A DNA stretch of 64,000 bases from Candidatus Accumulibacter conexus. Lineage in GTDB: Bacteria > Pseudomonadota > Gammaproteobacteria > Burkholderiales > Rhodocyclaceae. The DNA is taken from the NCBI GenBank assembly GCA_017592775.1, contig JAGFNJ010000014.1, positions 1-64,000 on the forward strand. The letters are read 5' to 3'. Positions 34,751 through 44,045 of the stretch are shown in pieces. Made by a program: the position numbers and the translations under genes. The stretch's first letter is position 1. Every line of letters starts with the position of its first letter. The notes below the pieces were generated by a model. That model worked only from the letters and a program-made list of their open reading frames with translations. It searched no databases and was not told where the DNA came from.

Positions 34751-37603
34751 TCACAGCCGCCAGCCGACGTCGCCGTAGGCGGTCAGGCTGAGGGCAAAAC
34801 CGTCACCGCCGGCGAGCAGGCGGCGCCGGGTGGCGAGAAAGACCTCGCCGAAGGTCCGCTCGCTGCCGGCCGCCGCCTTCAGCTCCGCCAGCAGTTCGGC
34901 GACGAAGGCGACGGCGCGCCGGCCACGGATCGTCGCCAGCGTGCCGATGACCAGTGCCGCCCGCTCGCGCTTGAACGCCTCGACGAAGTTGAGGAAAGGC
35001 ACCTCGCTCAGTTGCGTGCTGCAACCGAGCAGCAGCACCACCGGCGCGGCGGCAGCCGGCCCGGCGACGTACGAGGTCTCGAGTTCGGGACGCGTCAGCA
35101 GCACACCGCCGATCTCCAGCCCGCTGATCCCCGGGTGCGCCGGATCCTCCTGCGAATGCGGCAGCAGCAGGAGCAGCGACGGCGAATCCTCGGCGATGGC
35201 GCGCTCCCATTCGGCCCAGTCGCGCACCGTCCGCGTGCTCGTCGCCACTTGGCGCACGGCATCGAGGATACCACCGGGGTCGCCGAGATCCTGCGCCCGC
35301 ACCCGCTTGCTGGCGCCGACGAGCACCGAGCGCAGGGCGTCGAGACGATCGGCGCCGGGCTGCGGCAGACTGATCGTGTAGTCGGCTCCGCTCGCCGCCG
35401 CCATCTCCGGCTGCCGCTCGATGACGCAGTGGAGCCCCCAGAAACGCAACGGGCAATGGAAGCCGCGATCGTCGCGGTGCGCACACTGCTCATGGCTGCC
35501 TTCGCCGAGCAGCGCCGCGCGCGCGTTCGGGCACAGTGGCGCAGCGGCCTGCGGCAACGGTGCGGCGTAGAGAATCTCGACCGGCAGCCAGGCGCCGGCA
35601 CGCGCCTCGACGACCTGGATGCGCGCCCCCTCGGGCACCCTGCCCTGCAATGGCGCCGGCAGTGCCTTGAGGAGCGAACGCCCGTAACGCGCGAGTGCGT
35701 CGAAGAGCTGCAGCAGCGCCGGATCGTCGAGTGACCCGCGGGCAGCGGTGAAACTCGCCTCGGCGGACAGCAACGTCTTGACCTCGCTGACCAGCCGGTC
35801 GATGCCGACCGGTTCGCGGAAGCTGACTTCGCTGCCGACGACGGTGGTGAAACCCGCCTCGCCGCTGGCCGCGTGATTGACGACGATGGCGGCGTCGAAG
35901 GGCTGCGCCGTCGGCGACGGGTCGAAGGACGCCGCGACGCGGTTCTCGACCGTCAGCGACAAGCGCCCACCGGTTCCGGCGAGCGGCGAGCAAAGGATCA
36001 GCGTCTGCAGGACACGCGTTTCATGGACGATCAGGATGCGCGCCCGGTATTCGTCGCGCACCCCATGCGTGCGGAAGCTCAAACGACAAGGCTGGCTGTC
36101 GCCCTCCGGCGGCAGGAACAGACGCCCCTGCTGCGGTGTGTGCAGGCGACCGCCGGCGGTCCGCACCAGCGGCACGAAGAACAGGTCGAGCCAGTGACCG
36201 GCATCCGCCGGCGGCAGAAGTCCGCTCGGAAAGACCTCCGGCGCGCCCACCGCCGTCGCCCGCGGCAAGCCGATGTCGAAGTCGATCAGGTAGGCGCGAT
36301 CGCTGGCCAGACGGTCCTCGACCCGCAGCGGTCGCGCCGCGTCGCTGACGTCGATGACGCTACAGTTGAGCCGCCGCTGCTCGCCGGCGCTGGCCGCGGC
36401 ATCGCCGGCGCCATCCGGCGCCGCCGCCAGCCGCGCGCCGAGCCGCCCCTCGAGCGCGCGACGCAGACGGGCCAGCTCGATGGCCTCGCCGGCATCGCTC
36501 GCCCAGGAGGTGCGCGTGGCGCTGGCGGTCAACGACCGTGCCAGCGCCGCCAACTCGCTGTCTGGCGGCCCGCCGCCGCGGCTTGCCGGCGACCGCGCAG
36601 CCGCCTCCGCGACCAGCGGCTGCGCGGGCGGCAGCAGGTGCTCCACCTGACGCGCCAGCCGCTGCGCCGCCGCCGTCAGGCGGGCAGCGACGATCAGCCG
36701 GCGCGCGGCGAAGAGCAGCGCCGGTTCGCCGCCAGCGCCATCCTGCGCCGCCGGCAGCGCCCGCTGCAGCGCGACATCGAGCGGCATGTCACCGGCAAGC
36801 TGTGCCAGCAGCGAATCGACGTACTCGCCGTGCCGCTCGCGCTCAACTGCGGCAATGCCGACGCCGCCGCCCAGCACCTCGGCGCGCAACGCGCCGACGA
36901 GTGGCAGGATTCGCTCGCCGGCGGTGCCAGCGCCGCCGAGCACCAGCACACAGGCGGCACGCGGACGACGCGCCGACTGCAGCACCCGCGCCAGGCCACG
37001 CCGCAGGTCCTCCGGCAACAACAGCAGCTCGCACTCCTCGTCGGCGGGGACGAGCTGCAGCAGATCCGGCCAGCGGCCCGCCGCCAGCGCCGCCACCAGC
37101 CCGTCGGCGGGCGCATCGCCAAGGACGGCGACGCGCAGCGGCCAGCCCCAGCTGATCGGTCGCTGCCGCCCATCCAGGCGCAGATAGGCCGAACTCGCGA
37201 GGTCGACGCCGCTGCCGAGCAGCAGCCCGAACAACCACGGCACGTCCGGCAGCACGGGCGGCCGGTCGGCGGCGCCGGGCTGCGGGTCGATCTCGAGCCG
37301 CAGCAGCGCGCCCCCTGCATCCCGGCCAGGCAAGCGGCACGCGCGGAAGGCATCCCAGGCAGCGACGAACTCCTCCGCCGGCGGCAACGCGGCGCCACCG
37401 GCGGCGATCGCCGACAAGACGGCGGCGAGGTGCTCGAGCCGCAGGACGGCGACTTCGCCGGCGGTGGCGCCAAGGCTGCGCGCGGCAGCCAGCGGCGGCG
37501 GCCCGTCGCGCCCGACACCGAGCAACGCAGCGGCGGCCACGGCGCGGGCGAACGACTCCTGCGGCAGACCGGCACCCCAGGCCCCGAACAGCGATCGGCT
37601 CAT
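34751..37603 (-). CDS. CHAT-domain (caspase-like) protein
   Basis: 950 residues. The C-terminal 250 residues form a CHAT domain with the predicted catalytic dyad His816 ('LLLLPHSQED') and Cys861 ('VVLLLGCSTQL') spaced as in the family, followed by 'AALVIGTLATIRGRRAVAF'. Just before it is the block 'CPLRFWGLHCVIERQPE', also seen in other CHAT proteins. The N-terminal 600 residues are Ala/Arg-rich without repeats I could identify. CHAT proteins are cysteine proteases of the caspase/separase clan, several acting in anti-phage or cell-death systems. The start at 37603 is preceded by GGGAGGGAAGG. First gene of an operon with an MBL-fold protein and YitT. Confidence 0.82.
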   Translation of the reverse strand: MSRSLFGAWGAGLPQESFARAVAAAALLGVGRDGPPPLAAARSLGATAGEVAVLRLEHLAAVLSAIAAGGAALPPAEEFVAAWDAFRACRLPGRDAGGALLRLEIDPQPGAADRPPVLPDVPWLFGLLLGSGVDLASSAYLRLDGRQRPISWGWPLRVAVLGDAPADGLVAALAAGRWPDLLQLVPADEECELLLLPEDLRRGLARVLQSARRPRAACVLVLGGAGTAGERILPLVGALRAEVLGGGVGIAAVERERHGEYVDSLLAQLAGDMPLDVALQRALPAAQDGAGGEPALLFAARRLIVAARLTAAAQRLARQVEHLLPPAQPLVAEAAARSPASRGGGPPDSELAALARSLTASATRTSWASDAGEAIELARLRRALEGRLGARLAAAPDGAGDAAASAGEQRRLNCSVIDVSDAARPLRVEDRLASDRAYLIDFDIGLPRATAVGAPEVFPSGLLPPADAGHWLDLFFVPLVRTAGGRLHTPQQGRLFLPPEGDSQPCRLSFRTHGVRDEYRARILIVHETRVLQTLILCSPLAGTGGRLSLTVENRVAASFDPSPTAQPFDAAIVVNHAASGEAGFTTVVGSEVSFREPVGIDRLVSEVKTLLSAEASFTAARGSLDDPALLQLFDALARYGRSLLKALPAPLQGRVPEGARIQVVEARAGAWLPVEILYAAPLPQAAAPLCPNARAALLGEGSHEQCAHRDDRGFHCPLRFWGLHCVIERQPEMAAASGADYTISLPQPGADRLDALRSVLVGASKRVRAQDLGDPGGILDAVRQVATSTRTVRDWAEWERAIAEDSPSLLLLLPHSQEDPAHPGISGLEIGGVLLTRPELETSYVAGPAAAAPVVLLLGCSTQLSEVPFLNFVEAFKRERAALVIGTLATIRGRRAVAFVAELLAELKAAAGSERTFGEVFLATRRRLLAGGDGFALSLTAYGDVGWRL

Positions 37604-38004
37604 CCTTCCCTCCCTGCCTGTCATCCCTCGGTCATCGGCACGCGGCCGCCATTGCCGCCGCGGCTGCGCTCCTGCCTGCCGCCCGCCGGGGACTGCGCGC
37701 AGCCCCAGCGGCGGTACCCGGCGACAGCGATTATGCTGCAAATCGAAGCGGCTGCGCGCCGGCCGCACAGCAGCCGGCAATTGCGCCACCGATTGTCGGC
37801 CCGCTGCCCGCCTGGCGGCGACTGCAACGAGAAGTAATGCCGCCTTCCCTCGCGCTGGCTCTCGTATACTCGCGCTGCTCGGAAAGAAGGGCGTCGGCCG
37901 AACCAGGCCGGCGCCCCCGGCAACTGCGGCCGACGGCCGCCATCCCCTTGCTTCAACGCCGATGGTCAGACGATGAACGAACAGCTACGCAAAGCAGGAG
38001 AACG
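37604..38004. other. Divergent promoter region between CHAT operon and glycan operon
   Basis: About 400 bases with no supported full-size gene; the two operons must both be started from here. A 12-codon open frame at 37973-38008 (ATG AAC GAA CAG ... TGA) overlaps the next ATG as ATGA and encompasses its AGGAG site, so it could be a short leader, but this may be chance. No clear -35/-10 pair or operator was recognised. Confidence 0.35.
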
Positions 38005-39642
38005 ATGAGCGCCGCCGACGCGGTGCCGGCCATTGCCGCCAACGGCCCGGGCGCAACGACCGCTGCGGACCGGCTCGCCCTCGCCGGCCTGCTGGCGATC
38101 GCCCTGGCAGTCAGGCTGGCCTTCTACACCGGCTTCTTCGGTTCCGACGAGGTGACCTACGTCGCCAACGCCTACCGGCTGCTCGACGGCGACTGGCAAG
38201 TCTCGAGCTACGTCGGCAGCAACCGCTACGGCATGAACCTGCCGCTGGCCGCGATGGCCTTCCTCTTCGGTCGCCACGAGATGGTCGCCAACGCCTATCC
38301 GCTGCTCTGCTCGCTGGGCGAGGTCGCACTGGTGTTTCATTTCGGCCGCCAACTGCTCGGCCTGCGGGCAGCCGTCCTCGGCGCGCTGCTGCTGGCGCTG
38401 CTGCCGCTGCACGCACACTACGCCGGACGCCTGATGGCCGACGCGCCGCTGGCGCTGATGATCACCGCCAGTTTCCTGTTCTTCTGGCACGGCGAGCGCA
38501 ACGGCGATCGCTGCAGTTTCGTCATCGCCGGCCTGGCGGCGGGATGCAGCTTCTGGATCAAGCCGCACGCCATCATCTACCTCGCGGTCTTTGCCGCCTA
38601 TCCTCTTCTCGCCCGGCGCTGGGACCGGCGCTGGCTGCTGATGGCCGGTGCCTGCGGCCTGATGATCGCCGCCAACTGCCTGCTGTTCCGCTTCCTCAGC
38701 GGCGACTTCTTCTTCCTCGTCGAAGCGATGCGTTCCCGGCACACCTGCGTCGACCGGGCGGCGGCGGCCGCCGCCGACCCGTTCCATGTCTCCGCCGGCT
38801 ACTACCTGGTCTATCTGCTGGCCAGGGTCTACCACACCTGGATCGTCTTCCACCTGGCGCTGGCAGCCCTCTTCCTCTGGTGGTTGCGCCGCCGCCGCGG
38901 AGCGACAGCCGACGACGATGCGATGCGCTTCCTCCTCTGGTGGGCGGCCGGGCTGCTGCTCGTCTTCTCGCTCTTCGTCGCTTCGTGGAATCCGTTCGTC
39001 CTGATCCCGAAACAGACGAACTACATGCTGATGTTCGTCGCGCCGCTGGCGCTCCTCGCCGGCCACGCGCTGGCCCGCGCCCGCGGCGTACCGTTCCTGA
39101 TCCTGCTGCTGCTCGTCGCCGGGCCGGCGCTGTTGCTGACCGCGATGCAGCAGAGCCTGATCCACGTGTTCACCGCGAACAGCAAGGCGACCGTCGAATT
39201 CGCCCGGGCACACGCCGACGCCGAGGTCTACGGCAACACCAACGCCGTCCGCGCTGCGCAGTTCGCCCGCCTGGTGCAGCCGCACGCGGCGCTTGCCGAG
39301 ATCCGTCCCATTGCCGACCTGCTGGCGGGCGCCGACGACGGGCGCGGCGCATCACCACCGCCGCCGCCGGCACCGCGCTACGTGGTGATCGACAGCGAGA
39401 CCGTGAGCTGGGGCCGCGACGAGCCGCTGCGCGACATCAGCCAAGTACCGCCGTGCTGGATCGGCGAAGGCGTCCTGCAGCCCTCGGCGTACGGCCTGGG
39501 TCCATTGCTCCTGCGGCAGTTCGCTGCCTTCGCCGCGCTGCTGCCGGAGACGCTGGCGATGCGTGCCCGGCCGGCGCTGGCTTCGCTGACGCAGCCGCGG
39601 CCGGCATACGTCTACCGCATTCCGGCGCAGGGCTGCGGCTGA
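38005..39642 (+). CDS. GT39/ArnT-like polyprenyl-linked glycosyltransferase, integral membrane
   Basis: 545 residues with about eleven membrane segments. The first periplasmic loop contains 'FYTGFFGSDEVTYVANAY', with the acidic pair typical of GT-C (PMT/ArnT) enzymes. Later segments include 'LLLALLPLHAHYAGRLMADA', also characteristic of this fold. Such enzymes move a sugar from a polyprenyl phosphate donor onto a lipid or protein on the periplasmic face. AGGAG precedes ATG 38005. It is the first of five tightly packed genes, followed after one base by a GT2 enzyme that could make its donor. Confidence 0.8.
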   Translation: MSAADAVPAIAANGPGATTAADRLALAGLLAIALAVRLAFYTGFFGSDEVTYVANAYRLLDGDWQVSSYVGSNRYGMNLPLAAMAFLFGRHEMVANAYPLLCSLGEVALVFHFGRQLLGLRAAVLGALLLALLPLHAHYAGRLMADAPLALMITASFLFFWHGERNGDRCSFVIAGLAAGCSFWIKPHAIIYLAVFAAYPLLARRWDRRWLLMAGACGLMIAANCLLFRFLSGDFFFLVEAMRSRHTCVDRAAAAAADPFHVSAGYYLVYLLARVYHTWIVFHLALAALFLWWLRRRRGATADDDAMRFLLWWAAGLLLVFSLFVASWNPFVLIPKQTNYMLMFVAPLALLAGHALARARGVPFLILLLLVAGPALLLTAMQQSLIHVFTANSKATVEFARAHADAEVYGNTNAVRAAQFARLVQPHAALAEIRPIADLLAGADDGRGASPPPPPAPRYVVIDSETVSWGRDEPLRDISQVPPCWIGEGVLQPSAYGLGPLLLRQFAAFAALLPETLAMRARPALASLTQPRPAYVYRIPAQGCG

Positions 39643-39643
39643 G

Positions 39644-40648
39644 ATGAGCACCGCCCCCGCCGCCGCCAGCAGCGATCCACCCATTCCTGCCGCGCCACCG
39701 CCTTCGGTCTCGGTCGTCGTACCGGTTTTCGGCAACGGCGAGAACCTGCGCGAACTCGTCAGCCGGGTGCAGGCCGCCCTGTCGCCGCTGGTCTCCGGCC
39801 TCGAGCTGATCCTGGTCAACGATGGCAGCGGGCGCCGCAGTTGGCAGGCCATCGAGGCACTGGCGCGGCGAGAACCGCAGGTGCGGGGGATTGACCTGAT
39901 GCACAACTACGGCCAGCACAATGCGCTGCTCGCCGGCATCACCCGGGCCACGAACTCGATCATCGTCACCATGGACGACGATCTGCAGCATCCGCCCGAG
40001 GAACTGCCGAAACTGCTGGCAGCGATCGGCGAAGGCAACGATGTCGCCTACGGCAAGCCGCAGCGGCGCGAGCACTCGCCGTGGCGCAACCTCGCTTCGC
40101 GGCTCACCAAGCGCGCCGTACGGGCCGCCCTCGGGGCGCAGATGGCGGAAAAGAGCAGCGCCTTCCGCATGTTCCGTGCCGAACTCAAGGAAGGGTTCGC
40201 CGGCTTTCGCGACGCCCAGGTGTCGATCGACGTCCTCCTCTCCTGGAGCGCGGACCGGGTGGCCTGCGTCGCCGTCGATCATCATCCGCGCCGGCAGGGG
40301 CACTCGGGGTACGACCTGGGCAAGCTGCTGGCGGTCACCCTCGGCATGATCACCGGCTATTCGACGCTGCCGCTGCGCCTGGCCAGCGGCCTCGGGCTGC
40401 TGGCGGCAACGCTCGGCCTCGGGCTGCTGTTCTGGTTGCTGCTGCAGATGCTGACGGCTGACGGCCAGCCCAGCGGGCTGACCCTGATCGCCGCGATGAT
40501 TGCGCTCTTCGCCGGGCTGCAGTTGTTCGCCATCGGCGTCGTTGGCGAGTACCTCGCCCGCATGCACTTCCGCACGCTGGGAAAACCGGCCTTCGTCATC
40601 CGCACGGAAACGGCCCCAACACCACGACTGGAGAACCAGGATTCATGA
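39644..40648 (+). CDS. GT2 glycosyltransferase, DPM1/ArnC-like polyprenyl-phosphate sugar transferase
   Basis: 334 residues. The catalytic GT-A part shows 'SVVVPVFGNGENLRELV', 'LILVNDGSG', 'HNYGQHNALLAGI' and 'IIVTMDDDLQHPPEELP' (DDD metal site). 'VDHHPRRQGHSGYDLGKLL' is typical of the dolichol-phosphate mannose synthase/ArnC group. Two C-terminal membrane helices ('LLAATLGLGLLFWLLLQML', 'AAMIALFAGLQLFAIGVVG') anchor it. It likely makes a polyprenyl-phosphate sugar used by the GT39-like enzyme upstream. Its stop overlaps the ATP-grasp start (ATGA). Confidence 0.88.
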   Translation: MSTAPAAASSDPPIPAAPPPSVSVVVPVFGNGENLRELVSRVQAALSPLVSGLELILVNDGSGRRSWQAIEALARREPQVRGIDLMHNYGQHNALLAGITRATNSIIVTMDDDLQHPPEELPKLLAAIGEGNDVAYGKPQRREHSPWRNLASRLTKRAVRAALGAQMAEKSSAFRMFRAELKEGFAGFRDAQVSIDVLLSWSADRVACVAVDHHPRRQGHSGYDLGKLLAVTLGMITGYSTLPLRLASGLGLLAATLGLGLLFWLLLQMLTADGQPSGLTLIAAMIALFAGLQLFAIGVVGEYLARMHFRTLGKPAFVIRTETAPTPRLENQDS

Positions 40649-41772
40649 GGAAGGCTCTCATCCTCGGCACCGGCGCCGCGCAGGTAGACGCCATCCATTA
40701 CCTCAGGGAAGCCGGCTGGTGGGTGATCGGTTGCAGCTACCTGCGCGAGGGCCCGGGGCTTTCCCTGGTGCACGAGTTCAGGCAGATCAACATCACCGAC
40801 GTCCCGGCACTCGAAGAGCTGGCGCGCCATGAGGGGGTCGAACTCGTCTATTCGGTCGGTTCCGACCTCGCCATGCCGGCGGTCGTGAGGGTCGCCACCG
40901 CCCTCGGACTGCGCCGCTTCATCTCGCCCGCGCTGGCCGACCTGACGCAGAACAAGGTCAGCCTGCGCGACCACCTGCGAAGTCACCACATCAGCCCGGT
41001 CAGCTACCGGCAACTGCGACGGCGCGCCGACGCCACCGGCTGGGACCACTTCCCGGCGATCGTCAAACCGGCCGACAGCCAGGGGCAGCGCGGCGTCTGC
41101 CGCGCCGACTCGATGGACGAACTCCTGGCGTGCCTGGAGCCGGCGCTCACGGCGTCGCGCAGCGCCACCGCCATCGTCGAGGAGCTTCTCGACGGCCCCG
41201 AGGTCTCGGCCAACGTCTTCGTCGTCGGCGGCGAGATCGTCGTCAATGAGCTTTCAGACCGACTGGTGGTCGCCGACTTCCCGGGTGGAATCCCGCGCGG
41301 GCACGTGCTGCCGGCGCAGAGCGCCAGCGACACCGTTCTCGCCGAGGCGAGAACGCTCGCCGAACGATGCGTGCGGGCGCTGGGAATCGAGAACGGCCCG
41401 GTCTATCTGCAAATGAAGCTCACCCGCTGCGGACCGCGCATCATCGAGATCACGCCGCGCCTCGACGGCTGCCACATCTGGCGCCTGATCCTGGAGGCGC
41501 GGGGAATCGACCTGCTGGCAGCCAGCTTCCAGCTACTGGCCGGGGAACCGCTGCGCGCCCTCGACGGACCGCGGCGAGCCGACGATGTCAGCCTGCACTT
41601 CTTCCTGCAGGCGCCCGGCGAGCCGTTCTCGCGGGCGCCACATCAACCACCGCCAGCGGCCCTCCACAGCGAGTTCTACCTGCAGGAGGGCCACATCGTC
41701 GCGGCGGTCAACGGCCACCTCGAGAAAGTCGGCTATTGCCTGCTGCGGGAGCCGGCATGCGCATCGCGCTGA
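40645..41772 (+). CDS. ATP-grasp ligase
   Basis: 375 residues. A pre-ATP-grasp Rossmann-like start ('KALILGTGAAQVDAIHYLRE') is followed by 'LTQNKVSLRDHLRSHHI', the ATP-binding lysine segment 'FPAIVKPADSQGQRGV', 'IVEELLDGPEVSANVFV', and the metal-binding 'IIEITPRLDGCHIWRLI'. This is the carboxylate-amine ligase type related to biotin carboxylase and PurK; it would join a carboxylic acid to an amine through an acyl-phosphate. In this operon it may attach an amino compound to a sugar acid or lipid. The substrate is unknown. Overlaps genes on both sides. Confidence 0.82.
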   Translation: MRKALILGTGAAQVDAIHYLREAGWWVIGCSYLREGPGLSLVHEFRQINITDVPALEELARHEGVELVYSVGSDLAMPAVVRVATALGLRRFISPALADLTQNKVSLRDHLRSHHISPVSYRQLRRRADATGWDHFPAIVKPADSQGQRGVCRADSMDELLACLEPALTASRSATAIVEELLDGPEVSANVFVVGGEIVVNELSDRLVVADFPGGIPRGHVLPAQSASDTVLAEARTLAERCVRALGIENGPVYLQMKLTRCGPRIIEITPRLDGCHIWRLILEARGIDLLAASFQLLAGEPLRALDGPRRADDVSLHFFLQAPGEPFSRAPHQPPPAALHSEFYLQEGHIVAAVNGHLEKVGYCLLREPACASR

Positions 41773-42659
41773 CCGGCGCCAGCGGCATGCTGGGCGGCGC
41801 GTGCCTGCGCCGGCTCGCTGCCCGCGGCGACCAGGTCGTCGCCCTCGGCCGCGGCAGCGCGGCAGCGTTCGTGCATACGCGGCCCGGGATCGACCTCCGC
41901 CGCACCGACTACAGCCGCGACGATCTGCGGCTGGCGCTGCGCGACGTCGAGGCCGTGATCCACCTCGGTGCGCTGCGGGCCAACCCCGAGGCCGACCGCA
42001 GCGGCTGCCAGCCGTACTTCGAGGCCAACGTCCGCAGCACCGAGAATCTCCTCATCGCCGCGCTGGCGAACGGCGTCCGCAGCTTCTGTCTCGCCTCGTC
42101 GATCGCCGTCTACGCGCGGCACAACCCGCAGCCCTGGCGGGAAGACGACCCACCGGCGCCGATCAGCCATTACGGCATCAGCAAGCTCGCCTGCGAACAC
42201 TTGGCAGCGCTCTACGGCGAGCAGGGCGGCATGCGCGTCGTCGCCCTGCGCATCGCCCAGATCATCGGTGACGACCGGAGTCGACGCCAGGGCATGCTGC
42301 TGCAGTTCATCGCCCGCGCCCGGTGCCAGCAGAGCCTGTCGCTGTGGGGCAGTGGCACGGCAGCGCGCGATCTCGTCTATGTCGACGATGTGGCCAACGC
42401 CATCCTGCTGGCGCTCGACGACGACCGCCCCGGGGGCATCTACAACATCGGCGGCGGACGCTCCTTCTCCAACCGCGAGGTAGCGGAGACGATCAACGAG
42501 GTCTTCGGCAACCCGGCCGGACTTGCGCTCGACCCGACGCGCCCGGACGAGGCAAGCAGCCAGTTCATGGACTGCGAACGGGCCCGACGGCAGCTCGGCT
42601 GGCAGCGGCAGTGGAGCCTGCGGGCAGCGCTCGACGAGTTGCGCCGGCAAGGCGTCTGA
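41757..42659 (+). CDS. NAD-dependent epimerase/dehydratase (extended SDR)
   Basis: 300 residues. NAD-binding 'IALTGASGMLGGACLRRLAA' at the N terminus, 'VIHLGALRANPEAD', the catalytic triad with Ser in 'SFCLASSIAVYA' and 'YGISK' (Tyr and Lys), and 'RDLVYVDDVANAILLAL' and 'GIYNIGGGRSFSNREVAETI' at the C terminus. It likely interconverts or dehydrates a nucleotide sugar in the cytoplasm. The start at 41757 lies inside the end of the ATP-grasp gene (16-base overlap). Product not determinable. Confidence 0.87.
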   Translation: MRIALTGASGMLGGACLRRLAARGDQVVALGRGSAAAFVHTRPGIDLRRTDYSRDDLRLALRDVEAVIHLGALRANPEADRSGCQPYFEANVRSTENLLIAALANGVRSFCLASSIAVYARHNPQPWREDDPPAPISHYGISKLACEHLAALYGEQGGMRVVALRIAQIIGDDRSRRQGMLLQFIARARCQQSLSLWGSGTAARDLVYVDDVANAILLALDDDRPGGIYNIGGGRSFSNREVAETINEVFGNPAGLALDPTRPDEASSQFMDCERARRQLGWQRQWSLRAALDELRRQGV

Positions 42660-42723
42660 TGAGCGGCGCGGCAGTCGCCGGGCGGCGGCCGACCGCCGCC
42701 CGCGTGTGCCGCCGGGCTGTCCG

Positions 42724-43788
42724 GTGAGCAGCCGTCGTCGCCTGCTGCTCGGGTTGCAGTTCGTCGTCGCCGGCGCCGCCCTCGCCGCTGTCGTGGCGCT
42801 GGTCGACTGGCCGGCAGCCGCCGGCGTCTGGGCGGCCGCCGACCTCCGCTGGCTCGCTGCAGCCTGGCTCCTGTCGCTCGCCGGGTTCCTGCCGGCGGCG
42901 CTGCGCTGGACCCGGCTGCTGGCGGCGGTCCACCTCCACTACCCCCTCCTGGCCGCCTACCGCGCCTACCTGGTCGGCGTCTTCTGCGGCCTGGCGATGC
43001 CCGGAGTCATCGCTGGCGATGCCGCGCGCATCTGGCTGTGCAGCCGCGAAGCGCGCGCACCACTGGCGCTGGCAACGACCACGGTCGTCGCCGAACGCGC
43101 GCTCGGCGTCGCTGCCCTGCTGGCGATCCTCACCCTGGGCATCGGCATCGTCGGCAGCGGCGCCGCTGCCAACGTTCCCGCCTGGCTGCCCGGCGTCGGC
43201 CTGCTGCTCCTCGGCGCGCTCCTCGCCCTGCCGCGCTGCCTGCGCTGGCTCGACGACAGGTGGCCCGCACCGGCAGTGGCCCGCGCGTCACTGCCGGCCG
43301 CGCTCGTCGCCCGCCTGCGCGCCGCCACCGCCGCGCTGCGCGGCATCGGCATTGCCGACCTGCTGCTGGCGCTCGTCCTGTCGATCACCTTCCAGCTGAT
43401 CGACATCGTCGTCGTCCATGCCATCGGCCGTGCGCTCGGCATCGACCTCGGACTGCCGATCCTGCTGATCACGATGCCGCTCGTCCATCTGGCGACGGTG
43501 CTGCCGCTGTCACCGGGCGGCCTCGGCGTACGCGAGGGAACGATGGCGCTCGTCCTGGCTCAATCCGGCGTCAGCTCGTCGGCCGCCGCCCTGCTGGCAC
43601 TGACGGTCTTCCTCAATCGCGTCCTCGTCGGCGCCGTCGGCGGCCTCGCCCATCTCGCCGGCGGCAGCAGGCTGGCGGACGCCGGCGCCCACCCGCCCGA
43701 CGCTGCCGCCGCAGCGGTGGTCGGCCAGTGCAATCCGCCTGCCCGCGTCGACCGCGGCGGCAAGGCCGGCGGACGGCCGGGCGACTGA
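42724..43788 (+). CDS. Lysylphosphatidylglycerol synthase TM-type (UPF0104/flippase-like) membrane protein
   Basis: 354 residues from a GTG at 42724. About eight membrane segments, with 'FLPAALRWTRLLAAV', 'YLVGVFCGLAMPGVIAGDAARIWL' and 'LPLSPGGLGVREGTMALVL', the conserved blocks of the AglD/UPF0104 group (membrane part of MprF, proposed to flip lipids). A C-terminal tail of about 45 residues is hydrophilic and low-complexity. As the last gene of the operon it could move the lipid-linked product across the membrane. Confidence 0.82.
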   Translation: MSSRRRLLLGLQFVVAGAALAAVVALVDWPAAAGVWAAADLRWLAAAWLLSLAGFLPAALRWTRLLAAVHLHYPLLAAYRAYLVGVFCGLAMPGVIAGDAARIWLCSREARAPLALATTTVVAERALGVAALLAILTLGIGIVGSGAAANVPAWLPGVGLLLLGALLALPRCLRWLDDRWPAPAVARASLPAALVARLRAATAALRGIGIADLLLALVLSITFQLIDIVVVHAIGRALGIDLGLPILLITMPLVHLATVLPLSPGGLGVREGTMALVLAQSGVSSSAAALLALTVFLNRVLVGAVGGLAHLAGGSRLADAGAHPPDAAAAAVVGQCNPPARVDRGGKAGGRPGD

Positions 43789-44014
43789 TCCGACGGCAGC
43801 AGCCGGCAACGGCAGCCAGCCATGCGACGGCGCCGCGTCGTCGTGGACAAGCGACCGGCGCCAGTCTCCTGCGACCGCCCAGCGGACGCCGCCGCGCCAT
43901 GCCGCTTGCGGCCGTCAGGCGCCAGCGGCAGAAAGAGCTGCCGTGGAGCTTGCCTTCCTTCTGTGGGATGTTCAATCTCGGCCCAATTGAGCTTGCCGAT
44001 CCCACCTATTCTGG

Positions 44015-44031
44015 CTATATTTCGGATATAG
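44015..44031. promoter_or_regulatory. Inverted repeat in vapBC promoter region
   Basis: CTATAT (44015-44020), spacer TTCGG, ATATAG (44026-44031), only 14 bases before the antitoxin ATG at 44046. The left arm could also serve as the -10 element, with TTGAGC or TTGCCG upstream as -35. Position and symmetry fit an autoregulatory VapB operator. Inference only. Confidence 0.5.
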
Positions 44032-44045
44032 ATGGGAGACGTGAA

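Noticed and set aside
35873-37837. Plus-strand open frame of 654 codons opposite the CHAT gene
   Set aside because: Gln/Arg-rich shadow; the minus-strand frame contains the CHAT catalytic blocks and a good ribosome site.
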